From: Dryomyza anilis
Taxonomy: Eukaryota > Arthropoda > Insecta > Diptera > Dryomyzidae
Direction of reading: 5' to 3'
DNA: 64,000 nucleotides
Assembly: GCA_951804985.1 (NCBI GenBank)
Contig: OX638130.1
Span: 41,317,475 to 41,381,474, forward strand
The notes beneath the pieces were generated by a model. The model was given only the letters and a program-made list of their open reading frames with translations, was not told the origin of the DNA and searched no databases. Each line of letters opens with the position of its first letter. Position 1 is the first letter of the stretch. Positions 51,126 to 63,400 of the stretch are shown here, piece by piece. The translations under genes and the position numbers were made by a program.

Positions 51126-51248
51126 AGAATTAGTAGAATTTCTACTCCACTTACGACAAACCCATCGTTGAGGAATTCTGGCAGGACTGCTTGCAGAGAA
51201 GGTCGCAAGGTTTCTTTTAAATAGATATTTTTGTTTTACTATAATTTC

Positions 51249-51458
51249 TAGGGGGAGTAATGTAACCAAAACTTCTCTACAAAAATACTTGTTATTTTTA
51301 AATATTTTTGTATCAACAAAAAATAGTTTTAAGTTTTTAATTTGAAATAATTTTAGAATTCGATAATTTTTCTTTCATATAAAAAGTTACGTTTTTTTAA
51401 TAAATTAAAATAAATTTAATTTAATAAAAATAGATTGTTTTATTTTAACACATCTAAA
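51249..51458 (+). repeat. PPT and 3' LTR of CsRn1-like element
   Basis: TAGGGGGAGTAA (51249-51260) precedes TGTAACCAAAAC. The LTR is about 198 bp and matches 27492-27656. It differs by substitutions and a 33-bp indel, so this is a separate, older insertion from the one at 27492. Confidence 0.8.
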
Positions 51459-51689
51459 GTTGGAAACCTCCTATTGTCGGGGTTGATGATCTGAATAGAA
51501 GTTTTCTTACTACTCAGTCTTAATGCTTTTCCAATTTCTTCAGTCAACACACGTACGACAATAATCAGTTTGATCAGTACGAAAATCAAGGCAAATGCTA
51601 TTGGCTCTGATAATATTCCGTTATAATTTTTAAGAATTGTTTTTCCTTTTCCGTACGATTTTTTTTACATTTTAAAAATTCTATTTTTA

Positions 51690-52222
51690 CTACATCGGTC
51701 ATTCCTGCGGCATGGAAGATTGCTAGTGTCGCTCCTATAATGTCGATGGCAATAACTTATTAAATAAGTATCAGTCTAGATTTCGTAATGGATAAAACAC
51801 AACTGTAAATAAAAATATTGTAAATAATAATAAATTGTTTGCACATCTCTCGCTCGATCTGTCAAAAGCAGTTGACTATCAAATTCAATCAAATTAAAGT
51901 CTCACGCATATCATGTAACCTCACATATTCATACCTTAGCGATCAATTAGTTAGTTGTAATAATGTTACATCAGAACTATTAAATGTCATCAGCGGTGTT
52001 CCACAGGGTTCAGTTTTGGGTCCCATATTTTTTATGTTTTATATAAACGATTTTGTGGAAAGTTTGGATTTAAATGTATGTCAACCATTACCTATGCAGA
52101 TGATACAGATCTTATTTTCCGGAGAGCATCAGTTTCTTGACAATATGTCCAATAGACTAATTCAAATTTGTAGTAAACATTTATTTTTCTCATTTTTCTT
52201 TCGCTCTGCGTCGACTTTCTGA
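51690..52222 (+). pseudogene. Jockey/CR1-like RT fragment
   Basis: VIPAAWKIASVAPI and then, at 51985-52060, ISGVPQGSVLGPIFFMFYIND mark a non-LTR RT. Several frame breaks and small deletions separate the parts, and the YADD motif is damaged. No ends are recognised. Confidence 0.7.
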
Positions 52223-53625
52223 ACTTAGGACCTCTAAAATTAAGAGTAAGCCTTTAAAAGCAAAAGAAAAATAATCCACTGATGTTGCGCAAAGAGCTTA
52301 AAGGATATTTTTCAACTTTTAGCGACCATTTTCAATTAAATTATTATTGATTCAAGTATAAAAACGATATCACTATATTTTATTTTTTTATTTAACATCA
52401 AATCTTTTTCTTTTTTTTTTTTATTTTTAGTAAGCCGTTGCCAAACACATAATATGTTAACTTTTCTTTACTATAGTTATTTTAACTATCGACATTTTTT
52501 TATTTTTATACTAACGAGTTTGGGATAATATTTTTTGTATTATTCTAAGTACAATTATCTTTTAAATGGTATCTAACACTTATCTTTTCATATATCTTTT
52601 TACTAGTAGATAGCAAAATTATGCACACCTAGCCAAAAACACGCTAAACCCACAAGTCGATACCCACCCCAAATTTGTTTAAGGAAATGTTTCGGACATT
52701 CCTCCCGAGTGTTTTAATATCAAAATAAATAAAAAAGTTCACATAATTTGTCAACCATTATGATTCATAATTAGTTGTACAAGTACGAAAAAATAGGTTT
52801 TTTTTCAAAAATAGTCCTATTAGTTTTAAGCAATATAATCTTAAGTGCATACAAATATTTACCAAACAAAGAAAAAATCAATCAGCTAAATTTAATAGTT
52901 AAAAAATTACAATTCTAAGTCAAATTTACGTGAAAATGTTGTCTAAAATATTTTATAATCTACGTAAAAGTTTAAATTCATCAATTTTTTTATTGAACAA
53001 CATTTTCAAAAAGTAGATTTTATTAGCAAAATGCTTGAATAAAAATCTAGCTCATCTCGTGGACTTTTTCAAAGATATTGTATCCAGAAAATCTACTTCA
53101 TTTTTTGATTTCAATCAAAATGTATTCAGCCTTATCGTAAATCTCGGGAAAATATGCGATTCCCTCAAATTTACTAACTCTCGGAAATAAAATCCTGCTA
53201 CTGTGAAATTCTCCCGAATTAAGTTCGAATTCCAATAAACAACAATCGAACATACTTTGAAGTTTTTTGACTTCATAAACTGTCAACAAATTAAATTTAT
53301 ATTGCTGTTAAAATCTAATTAAATTGATTTTTAATTCAAATATGCATAGCATTGCTTATAGACACCTGGCTGAAGAAGAGGATTATCCCATTTTACTCTT
53401 ATTGCATCAGATGGATTGCATACGGTGCTTTTTTCTGATAACTGGCGTTATTGTTCCTGATATTTTGGATCAAGCTGAGTTCCATGCATTCCAGTATATC
53501 GATATTTAATTTGTGAGATATTCAAGAACTGCTGAGGTAGCGTCGGTTGAGGATGTGATTGTTTCTGCATTTAATTAACACAAATGAATGTGAAAGGTCT
53601 AAGGATCATCCTGGACTGGGGCTTA
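52223..53625. other. Unassigned AT-rich stretch
   Basis: No supported gene. The open frames at 53098-53289 (minus) and 53324-53509 (plus) are short and match nothing I recognise. Confidence 0.4.
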
Positions 53626-53840
53626 CAACATTTTTCTATACCGCGCTACCTCTCGGCATTAAATGGCAAACCTACGTAAAGCATTTCCAATGAAAAGCTC
53701 TCACCTGTCGTTCGGATTCGGCATTAAACTGTAGGTCCCACCACTTTGAGTACAAATATAACACGCACTGCTCAAAATTTTGAGAGAGCTCGGCCTAATT
53801 TCTTATACGACTGTAGCGCCAAACTATTATTATTATAACG
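53626..53840 (+). repeat. SINE-like dispersed repeat, tephritid type
   Basis: The series TACCGCGCTACCTCTCGGCA, AATGGCAAACC, GAAAAGCTC, TGTCGTTCGGA, AACTGTAGGTCCC, GAGCTCGGCC and GTAGCGCCAA, ending in an ATT-rich tail, resembles a highly repeated sequence I associate with tephritid fruit flies. This is from memory and not searched. The first part is also the core of the hAT-like MITE (3376-3466). Confidence 0.5.
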
Positions 53841-54043
53841 ATGTCCGTCTATTAAACGAATATCTGAACTTCCCAGGACTTAGATTGTACGCTGTTTGGG
53901 AGTTGAATCCCGTATGATGTGTGACCTTTCAGATTTGCCGAGGCACTTTCACTACCGGCCGATGAGTACATATTTTTAAACCAACCCTTTACGTTAAAAT
54001 ATATAAACCAGCTTAATAAGTCCGGTACAAATTAAAACTTGCT

Positions 54044-57000
54044 TAATTTTGGTAATTAGGGGCGATTATAACAAGGAAACGTGTCTGAGCACTTCAACAT
54101 GGCGAAGCCAGAGCAATCCTTGTGGTCACCATTTGACAAATTGTCAAATGGCGACGTTTCTACTTCGGTGGAAGTCCTCCGCGCGGAAGCCCCTGGAAAC
54201 GACGCTCTACACCACCCGGTGTAGAAGTCGGCTAAAGTGAGTGGCGAACATCTCACTCAGAGAGAGGGTTCGTGCGTTGGGTTTGGGTCCCATGAAAACA
54301 GAAAAGAAGCCTCGGATAACTACCGATTACCACGATGACGACCCACGCAAACGTTTTAAGGACCATGATTTACGGATATGCACCTGGAATGTCCGGACCC
54401 TTTATAGGGAAGGTGCCTCTATCCAGCTGGAAGATGTCCTCGAAAAATATAAGGCTGACATCACCGCTCTCTAGGAATTGCAATGGACGGGACAGGGCTG
54501 CTCGAAACAAGCGTCCTGTTATATCTAATACAGCTGCCATGCGGAGAGACTCGAATTTGGATGTGTATTTGTGGTCGGCCAGAGACTCCGCCACCTTGTC
54601 TCTAGGTTCACTCCCGTGGACGAAAGACTCGCAACAATTCGCATTAAGGGAAAATATTTCAACATTAGCCTAATTTGTGCACACGCTCCGACGAACGAGA
54701 AAGATGAAGAGACAAAAGACAACTAGACAACGCATGCGAGCGCTGTCCCCGCCACGAGAGAGGTGGACAGAGAAGCCATCTATTGTCCCATAATCGGAAA
54801 ATTTAGACTCCATGCCAACACTTCCGATAACGAAACGATGCTAATCGACTTCGCCGCAGCACGAAACATGGTAGTTAGTAGCACTAGATTCGAACATTTC
54901 GATATCCACAAGGCCATATGGTTGTCGCCCGATCAAAAAAAGCGAAACCAAATTGATCACGTTGTGCTTGACGGAAGGCACGGATGTACGCACTATGATG
55001 GACGTACGCACTATCCGTGGTGCCAATATGGTCTCGGATCATTACCTTACAGCAGCCAAGATTCGCACGCGCTTAAGCGCTGCGAAGAACGTACGGAACC
55101 AAACGCAGAGAAAGCTAGACGTCGGAAACCTGCAATTAGAACAGACAATGCAAGCCTTTTCCACTCAACTCTCACCACCTGCTTAGACAAAGCAATCCTC
55201 CTCTCGATGATATAAGCGCGCAGTGGAACCATGTCTCCTGCTCTATGCGTACGGCTGCCGAAGAGCTGCTTGGATTCCAACGCCCCCTGAGGAATCAGTG
55301 GTATGACCAAGAGTGTCGCGGCCACTCCAGAGAAAGACGCTGCGTACAAATCCACCCTGCAGTCAGTAGCTACGCGAGCTGCGAAGGAGCGATACAAAGA
55401 GAAGAGGAGGGAAGAGAGACGTCTTTTCAGGCGTAAAAAAAGCGAGGCAGAAAGACGTGAGTATGAGATTAAATCGGGAATCTAGTCACAGAAATCCAGA
55501 GCACACTGAAGATATGGAGGGATCACTTCTCTAAACTGCTGACCGGTGATGATGACCGCAATTCCACCGATAGAGAAATAAACCCGGCAACCCCAGTACT
55601 TGATGACGACGTTGAGATTCCGCCACCCGACCATGCCGAGGTCAGAACAGCCATCGCTCGGCTGAAATACAACAAAGCCGCAGGTGCTGATGGCCTGCCT
55701 GCTGAATTGTTTAAGACCGGAGGCGAAGAGCTAATAGAGAACATGCACGAGCTCGTAAGCAGAATATGGTCGGATGAAAGCATGCCAAGTGACTGGAACC
55801 TCAGTGTACTCTGCCCAATCCTTAAGAAAGGGGATCCCACTATCTGCGCCAACTACCGTGGGATCAGCCTACTCAATATCGCATACAAGGTTCTATCGAG
55901 CGTATTATGTGAAAGACTGAAGCCCATCGTCAACAGACTGATTGGACCTTATCAGTGCGGCTTCAGACCTGGAAAGTCCACTATAGACCAGATTTTCACA
56001 TTACGCCTAATCAGGAAAAGACCCTAGAAAAACAGATCGACACCTACCACCTATTAGTCGACTATAAAGCCGCCTTCGACACACCGATAAGGGAACGATT
56101 ATACGCCGCAATGTCTGAGTTCGGTATATCTGCGAAACTTATAAGGCTTTGCAGGATGACAATGCAACAGACGTTGCTCAGTGAGAATAGACGTCTCCGA
56201 GCCATTTCATACCGAACTAGGTTTCAGACAGAGTGACTCCCTATTGTGCGACTTTTTTTACTTATTGATGGAGAAAATAGTTCGAGCTGCCGAACTCCGT
56301 CAAAGCGGCACTATCCTCAACAAAAGTGTCATGCTGCTCGCATATGCCGACGATATTGATATCATTGGCAGGAGCACACGAGCAGTCAGCGCAGCATTCT
56401 CCAGATTGGAGAAAGAGTCGCGTCGAATGGGTCTAGTGATGAACGAGGACAAGACGAAGTTCCTTGTGTCAACAAGCAGAAAGGAGTCCGTGCGTCTTGG
56501 ACAAAAAGCGGATTTTGGCACTCACAAGTTCGACATTGTGAAGGACTTCCTCTATTTGGGATCCAGCATCAACAGCAACAACGACGTCAGCCTGGAGATT
56601 AAACGGAGAATAAGGTTCTACTTTGGGCTCAGTAGGCAATTGAAAAGTAGAGCCCTCTCACGCCGGACAAAAATAACGCTCTAGAAGTCACTCATCATGC
56701 CCGTCCTACTTTATGGTGCAGAAACATGGACGCTGGCCTCCACCGATGAGAGAGTACTGGGAGCGTTCGAGAGAAAGATTCTCCGTAAAATCTTTGACCC
56801 TGTCTGCTTTTCTAACGAGTATCGAATCAGGATGAACCATTGTACGAGTTATTCGACGACATTGACATAGTCAAGCGCATCAAGATCCAGCGGTTTCGCT
56901 GGCTAGGTCATGTCGAACGAATGGATGAAAACACTCCAGCTAAGAAGGTGCTTGAATTGAGGCTCGAAGGTGGACAGCGTAGAAGAGGGCGTCCAAATCT

Positions 57001-57158
57001 GCGTTGGAAAGACCAAGTTGAGGACAACCTGGCAACGCTTGGTATTTCTAACTGGCGTCAGCGCGCGCAAAGCAGAAGCGACTGGCGCGGCTTTATCTCA
57101 GCGGCCAAAACCGACCCACGGTTGTAAGGGCCATTTACTTAAGTAATTTTGGTAATTA
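54044..57158 (+). mobile_element. RTE-like non-LTR element with 15-bp target duplication
   Basis: TAATTTTGGTAATTA occurs at 54044-54058 and 57144-57158, bracketing 3085 bp of element. That is close to full length for RTE elements (about 3.2 kb). There is no poly-A tail; the 3' end reads CCATTTACTTAAG. The reading frame is extensively broken, so the copy is dead. Confidence 0.85.
54241..57127 (+). pseudogene. RTE-like endonuclease/RT polyprotein, broken
   Basis: Endonuclease: RICTWNVRTLYREGA (about 54376), a stop TAG at 54472, then MVVSSTRFEHFDIHKAIW and NQIDHVVLDGRH (54870-54990). RT: ISLLNIAYKVLSSVLCERL and YQCGFRPGKSTIDQIF (55860-55990), then LAYADDIDIIGRSTRAV (about 56337). C-terminal region: FRWLGHVERMD (56897) to the end KTDPRL at 57127. 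At least four frame changes and several stops. The WNVRTL and YADDIDIIGR forms are typical of the RTE clade. Confidence 0.85.
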
Positions 57159-57447
57159 AAAAAATATTTTATTTAAGAGTTTTCACTCCGGATTTCTTTA
57201 TTATTATGTCTGAACTTTATTCACTCAGCTTAAAAACTAACTTATGCTGTTCAATGTCAGCTTATATAAAATACCTTATTGTTTATATTAATTATTCTGG
57301 AAGTTTCGTATTTCTCGTACGACATTTTTTATAAAAGAATTATTATCAAACTATGATTGATGAATTGGATACAAATTGCTGCTTAAGCAATTTGCATCTT
57401 TGTTTATATGGCCCATTGCTTCGACATATATTTCTTATCTATTAACT
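57159..57447 (-). repeat. Probable 3' LTR of errantivirus-like element
   Basis: The minus strand starts AGTTAATAG next to a polypurine tract, the start typical of gypsy-type errantivirus LTRs. The far boundary near the RTE-like target duplication is uncertain, and the LTR may continue left of 54044. The duplicate is at 61512-61800. Confidence 0.5.
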
Positions 57448-57460
57448 CTCCCCTTTTTTA
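57448..57460 (-). other. Polypurine tract of errantivirus-like element
   Basis: The minus strand reads TAAAAAAGGGGAG just before the LTR start. Confidence 0.6.
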
Positions 57461-57677
57461 AGAAGAAGCGTCCCGTTTCTTTTTATGTTATTTAATTGAT
57501 TTTTCAAGATTGGTCATTGCATTCAAAAATATTTCTTGTTCTTTTTTAACTTTGAAATATTTGTAGAATATATTAATTTTAATTGAGACATAAATTATTA
57601 TTGCAATAGAAATTACAATTATAATTATCCAAAGAATGTGGTGGGAGTTAAATTCTTTTTTCGTTTAACTTAATAAA

Positions 57678-59330
57678 TTAATATTTTTCAATTTTTAATT
57701 CAGAATTTCTGGATTCTAAATATTGAACTATTTCGTAATTTCTTGGGTTGAAATTTTTGGCGTATTCCCAAATTACTGCGGTTGGGTTTACGTAAATGAT
57801 ATTATCAATCATAGTTTGATTTACAAACGTTATTAAATAAGTTCCATCGAGAACTTTTCCATTGACCGAATGATTGCCATGTATTAAAATTGCACCGTCT
57901 TTTATTATTTCAATTTCTTTATTTTTTTCTTTAATTTTTATACATTTACAATCCTTATTATTTAAAATATTTGTCAAACATGAAGTATTTGGTGCAATGT
58001 TACAAAAAAAATTATTGAATTCTGTTTTGCAATTTTTAACGTTTATATATTTATTATTACATTTGGCAACTTCGGTTTCTAATACTAATTTCCCACCTTT
58101 TTGAGCGATTGCTCTTACATCAAAAAATTTACATATTTTCTTAATAATTGGATATTTAATATAAATTACTATTATGTCCTTATTTCTTACAATTTAAAAT
58201 TTGTAAATATCAATTAAATCTAAAACGGTAATTTTTGTGTGCTCGTGACCAATTATATCTCTTATTTCGTTTAAATTTAGAATAATCGGACTTAGTATAC
58301 CTGTTTTTGACAAAGCAAGTGTTTGTGTGATATTCTGTAGTTCATAATTATTATTTTATTACGGTGTAAATGCTTGTATTAATTGTGATTTATCCGTCAT
58401 TTCATATATGGTTTTGTAAGGTCTAAAATTTTCTTGAATAGTTCCGAATTAATTGTAAATTGTATTTTGTTATTATGAACTAATTCCTTTAACTTATTAT
58501 TTATTAGTACTATATCGTCGTGGTCTGGTGTCCCCGCTATCCATTTCCACAATGTACCCAATTCATTAATACCCCTTTTTTCCTGTAATTAAATTCCTGC
58601 AACTGTCCAAGTAATGTCTCTATTAGTTCTATTTCTAAACTGAGATCTGTGAAATGAGTATTGGGATTTTCATGATAAGCATGACTGTTTTTTTAATTCA
58701 TTGTCAAGAGAGATATAATTTAGTCCTTTATTAATAAATTCGTTTGAATGGTCAATTATTGATTTATAGTATGTTAAATTTGTTATATGATAAAGATTTT
58801 CTGAATTTTTATAAAGGGCCACCTCTCCGTTTTCCACTAGTACATAATCATCTCGAGTGTAATCGACAATATCGGACTGGACTGGATATAAATATAAATA
58901 TAAATATGAATAAAGTCAAGGACTTCATCTAAAAATATAATTATGTGTAAAGAATATTTAAATATTAATTTTTAATATTATCCTTATGTACTATTCTATT
59001 CCTATTATTAATTTTTACTTTTTTACCAAAATTGTCTTTAATATTCTCTTTTTTATATCTAGGTTGGAGTTTATTTCTTTCTCCTATAATTTTTTCGTAA
59101 ATTGTCTGCCCTGTATGATATTCTTTATTTTTTCGATGTTTATTATGCTACCTTATTTCTTGGGCTACCTGCAATTTGTCAGATATATCCTCATGTTTTA
59201 CTTTATTATACAACACACCAGATGGTTTTCTATTTGTGACAGAGTGAATTGTTTTATTATATTCTCGTACTGATCTATGTACTGCTTCTAAGTTACTAGT
59301 AAGGTTATTTTCTTCTTTAATACATCTAGT
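57678..59330 (-). pseudogene. env: Errantivirus-like env remnant
   Basis: The C-terminal part, 57977-57678, is open and resembles insect errantivirus Env near its membrane-proximal region (GTYLITFVNQT, YVNPTAVIWEY). Upstream on the minus strand, from about 58330, more Env-like sequence is readable but carries stop codons, one near 58194. The N-terminal part up to the integrase is too decayed to define. It cannot encode a full glycoprotein. It is duplicated at 62031-63683. Confidence 0.6.
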
Positions 59331-59338
59331 TATTTCTA

Positions 59339-60458
59339 TTAAAGTGGTTCAATTTGGCCGTTTGTTGAGCTGTGTCGAGGGTCGCAATAAAAAATCTCAA
59401 TATTTAGTCTTTGAAAAAGGGATCTAAATTGTGAATTAACGAAACCAGGTTCATTATCCAAAGTTATAATTTTTGCATCAGGATATGATTGTAAAATTTC
59501 TAGGATTTTGTCTTCTAAATTAGTTCTATCCTCAATATGTTCAGCTATTAAGAATTTTGAATATGAATCAATGCAAGTTATAAATTTAAGTTTTTCTGCA
59601 AAGAATATGTCTAAGTGTAACTGCTCCCCCTCGTTTTCGGGAATTGGAGTCTCTCCAATTGGTGTTTTAATCGGATGACGTTCATATTTATTTTTATTGA
59701 GATTACACAATTTTTTTCGTACTCTTTAAATTTCTTTCTCATTTCCGGCCAATAATACATATTTTCTATTTGCTTTAAATTTTCCAAATGGCTTCTTTGA
59801 GCTCTATTATGAGTTTGTTCAATTATGTTACCTTGATCGTCTATGTTAGGCACATCAATTGGGAAATTTTTTGTATATACGAATTTTATACCATTAAAGG
59901 TTGTCAATAACATATTTTTTATCTCATAAAGATCTTCAGTTGTGCTGTGTATTGCTGTCACAATACCAGGTCTCACAAATTCCTTTAAAATGGTTATTAA
60001 ATTTTCTATAGTGCCGAATTCTATGATATGTCTAGTTCTTCCAAAATTTATAGTTTGTTCATGACAGGTTAAGTTGCCTTTAGTCAAAAGCATCTGTTGT
60101 TTAAATTGATTTAAAGGTTTATTAGTTTCTTTAATTTGTGAATTATCGCTACTTTCAGCGGAATGTTGAGTATTAATACTCGATGAAGATTCATCCGTTA
60201 TGTTGTTAATATTTTGCCTCCATAAGGCATCAACTACTACATTTGTTTTTCCGGGTTTATAAATTAATATTTTTGGGGAAAATTCTTCAATAAATCATGC
60301 CATCGTTTCATTTTAGCATTTGGATTTCGGACGGACACAGCAAATATTGAAGTTTGGTGATATGTATAAATTTGTAAATCGGTAACACCATATAAATAAT
60401 TCCTTATATTTTTCAAAGCCCATGCAATAGCGTAGTGGCATAATTTTGTTCTGTACAA
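59339..60458 (-). pseudogene. Errantivirus-like RNase H and integrase remnant
   Basis: Order on the minus strand: RNase H end (60458-60264; CHYAIAWALKNIRNYLYG), integrase zinc region (60093-59611; RAQRSHLENLKQIENMYYWP), integrase core (59710-59339; LHLDIFF, ITLDNEPG, STNGQIEPL with the DDE residues) ending at a stop directly after the Glu. There is a frameshift between zinc region and core. RT, protease and gag are absent because the copy is cut at 60462. Confidence 0.75.
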
Positions 60459-60462
60459 TTTA

Positions 60463-63400
60463 AATGTCTGAGTTCGGTATATCTGCGAAACTTATAAGGC
60501 TTTGCAGGATGACAATGCAACAGACGTTGCTCAGTGAGAATAGACGTCTCCGAGCCATTTCATACCGAACTAGGTTTCAGACAGAGTGACTCCCTATTGT
60601 GCGACTTTTTTTACTTATTGATGGAGAAAATAGTTCGAGCTGCCGAACTCCGTCAAAGCGGCACTATCCTCAACAAAAGTGTCATGCTGCTCGCATATGC
60701 CGACGATATTGATATCATTGGCAGGAGCACACGAGCAGTCAGCGCAGCATTCTCCAGATTGGAGAAAGAGTCGCGTCGAATGGGTCTAGTGATGAACGAG
60801 GACAAGACGAAGTTCCTTGTGTCAACAAGCAGAAAGGAGTCCGTGCGTCTTGGACAAAAAGCGGATTTTGGCACTCACAAGTTCGACATTGTGAAGGACT
60901 TCCTCTATTTGGGATCCAGCATCAACAGCAACAACGACGTCAGCCTGGAGATTAAACGGAGAATAAGGTTCTACTTTGGGCTCAGTAGGCAATTGAAAAG
61001 TAGAGCCCTCTCACGCCGGACAAAAATAACGCTCTAGAAGTCACTCATCATGCCCGTCCTACTTTATGGTGCAGAAACATGGACGCTGGCCTCCACCGAT
61101 GAGAGAGTACTGGGAGCGTTCGAGAGAAAGATTCTCCGTAAAATCTTTGACCCTATCTGCTTTTCTAACGAGTATCGAATCAGGATGAACCATTGTACGA
61201 GTTATTCGACGACATTGACATAGTCAAGCGCATCAAGATCCAGCGGTTTCGCTGGCTAGGTCATGTCGAACGAATGGATGAAAACACTCCAGCTAAGAAG
61301 GTGCTTGAATTGAGGCTCGAAGGTGGACAGCGTAGAAGAGGGCGTCCAAATCTGCGTTGGAAAGACCAAGTTGAGGACAACCTGGCAACGCTTGGTATTT
61401 CTAACTGGCGTCAGCGCGCGCAAAGCAGAAGCGACTGGCGCGGCTTTATCTCAGCGGCCAAAACCGACCCACGGTTGTAAGGGCCATTTACTTAAGTAAT
61501 TTTGGTAATTAAAAAAATATTTTATTTAAGAGTTTTCACTCCGGATTTCTTTATTATTATGTCTGAACTTTATTCACTCAGCTTAAAAACTAACTTATGC
61601 TGTTCAATGTCAGCTTATATAAAATACCTTATTGTTTATATTAATTATTCTGGAAGTTTCGTATTTCTCGTACGACATTTTTTATAAAAGAATTATTATC
61701 AAACTATGATTGATGAATTGGATACAAATTGCTGCTTAAGCAATTTGCATCTTTGTTTATATGGCCCATTGCTTCGACATATATTTCTTATCTATTAACT
61801 CTCCCCTTTTTTAAGAAGAAGCGTCCCGTTTCTTTTTATGTTATTTAATTGATTTTTCAAGATTGGTCATTGCATTCAAAAATATTTCTTGTTCTTTTTT
61901 AACTTTGAAATATTTGTAGAATATATTAATTTTAATTGAGACATAAATTATTATTGCAATAGAAATTACAATTATAATTATCCAAAGAATGTGGTGGGAG
62001 TTAAATTCTTTTTTCGTTTAACTTAATAAATTAATATTTTTCAATTTTTAATTCAGAATTTCTGGATTCTAAATATTGAACTATTTCGTAATTTCTTGGG
62101 TTGAAATTTTTGGCGTATTCCCAAATTACTGCGGTTGGGTTTACGTAAATGATATTATCAATCATAGTTTGATTTACAAACGTTATTAAATAAGTTCCAT
62201 CGAGAACTTTTCCATTGACCGAATGATTGCCATGTATTAAAATTGCACCGTCTTTTATTATTTCAATTTCTTTATTTTTTTCTTTAATTTTTATACATTT
62301 ACAATCCTTATTATTTAAAATATTTGTCAAACATGAAGTATTTGGTGCAATGTTACAAAAAAAATTATTGAATTCTGTTTTGCAATTTTTAACGTTTATA
62401 TATTTATTATTACATTTGGCAACTTCGGTTTCTAATACTAATTTCCCACCTTTTTGAGCGATTGCTCTTACATCAAAAAATTTACATATTTTCTTAATAA
62501 TTGGATATTTAATATAAATTACTATTATGTCCTTATTTCTTACAATTTAAAATTTGTAAATATCAATTAAATCTAAAACGGTAATTTTTGTGTGCTCGTG
62601 ACCAATTATATCTCTTATTTCGTTTAAATTTAGAATAATCGGACTTAGTATACCTGTTTTTGACAAAGCAAGTGTTTGTGTGATATTCTGTAGTTCATAA
62701 TTATTATTTTATTACGGTGTAAATGCTTGTATTAATTGTGATTTATCCGTCATTTCATATATGGTTTTGTAAGGTCTAAAATTTTCTTGAATAGTTCCGA
62801 ATTAATTGTAAATTGTATTTTGTTATTATGAACTAATTCCTTTAACTTATTATTTATTAGTACTATATCGTCGTGGTCTGGTGTCCCTGCTATCCATTTC
62901 CACAATGTACCCAATTCATTAATACCCCTTTTTTCCTGTAATTAAATTCCTGCAACTGTCCAAGTAATGTCTCTATTAGTTCTATTTCTAAACTGAGATC
63001 TGTGAAATGAGTATTGGGATTTTCATGATAAGCATGACTGTTTTTTTAATTCATTGTCAAGAGAGATATAATTTAGTCCTTTATTAATAAATTCGTTTGA
63101 ATGGTCAATTATTGATTTATAGTATGTTAAATTTGTTATATGATAAAGATTTTCTGAATTTTTATAAAGGGCCACCTCTCCGTTTTCCACTAGTACATAA
63201 TCATCTCGAGTGTAATCGACAATATCGGACTGGACTGGATATAAATATAAATATAAATATGAATAAAGTCAAGGACTTCATCTAAAAATATAATTATGTG
63301 TAAAGAATATTTAAATATTAATTTTTAATATTATCCTTATGTACTATTCTATTCCTATTATTAATTTTTACTTTTTTACCAAAATTGTCTTTAATATTCT

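Larger units (their letters stand above)
56110..60462. repeat. Tandem duplication, copy 1 (4353 bp)
   Basis: All sequence from 56110 recurs 4353 bp later. At 60462/60463 the errantivirus-like RNase H joins the middle of the RTE-like RT; AATGTCTGAG starts the shared sequence. SNPs between copies were seen near 56797/61150 and 58536/62889. Confidence 0.95.

Noticed and set aside
54241..57127. A host gene of the craniofacial development protein 2-like type
   Set aside because: Such annotations usually derive from RTE-type endonuclease. Here RT, target duplication and stops show a dead element.
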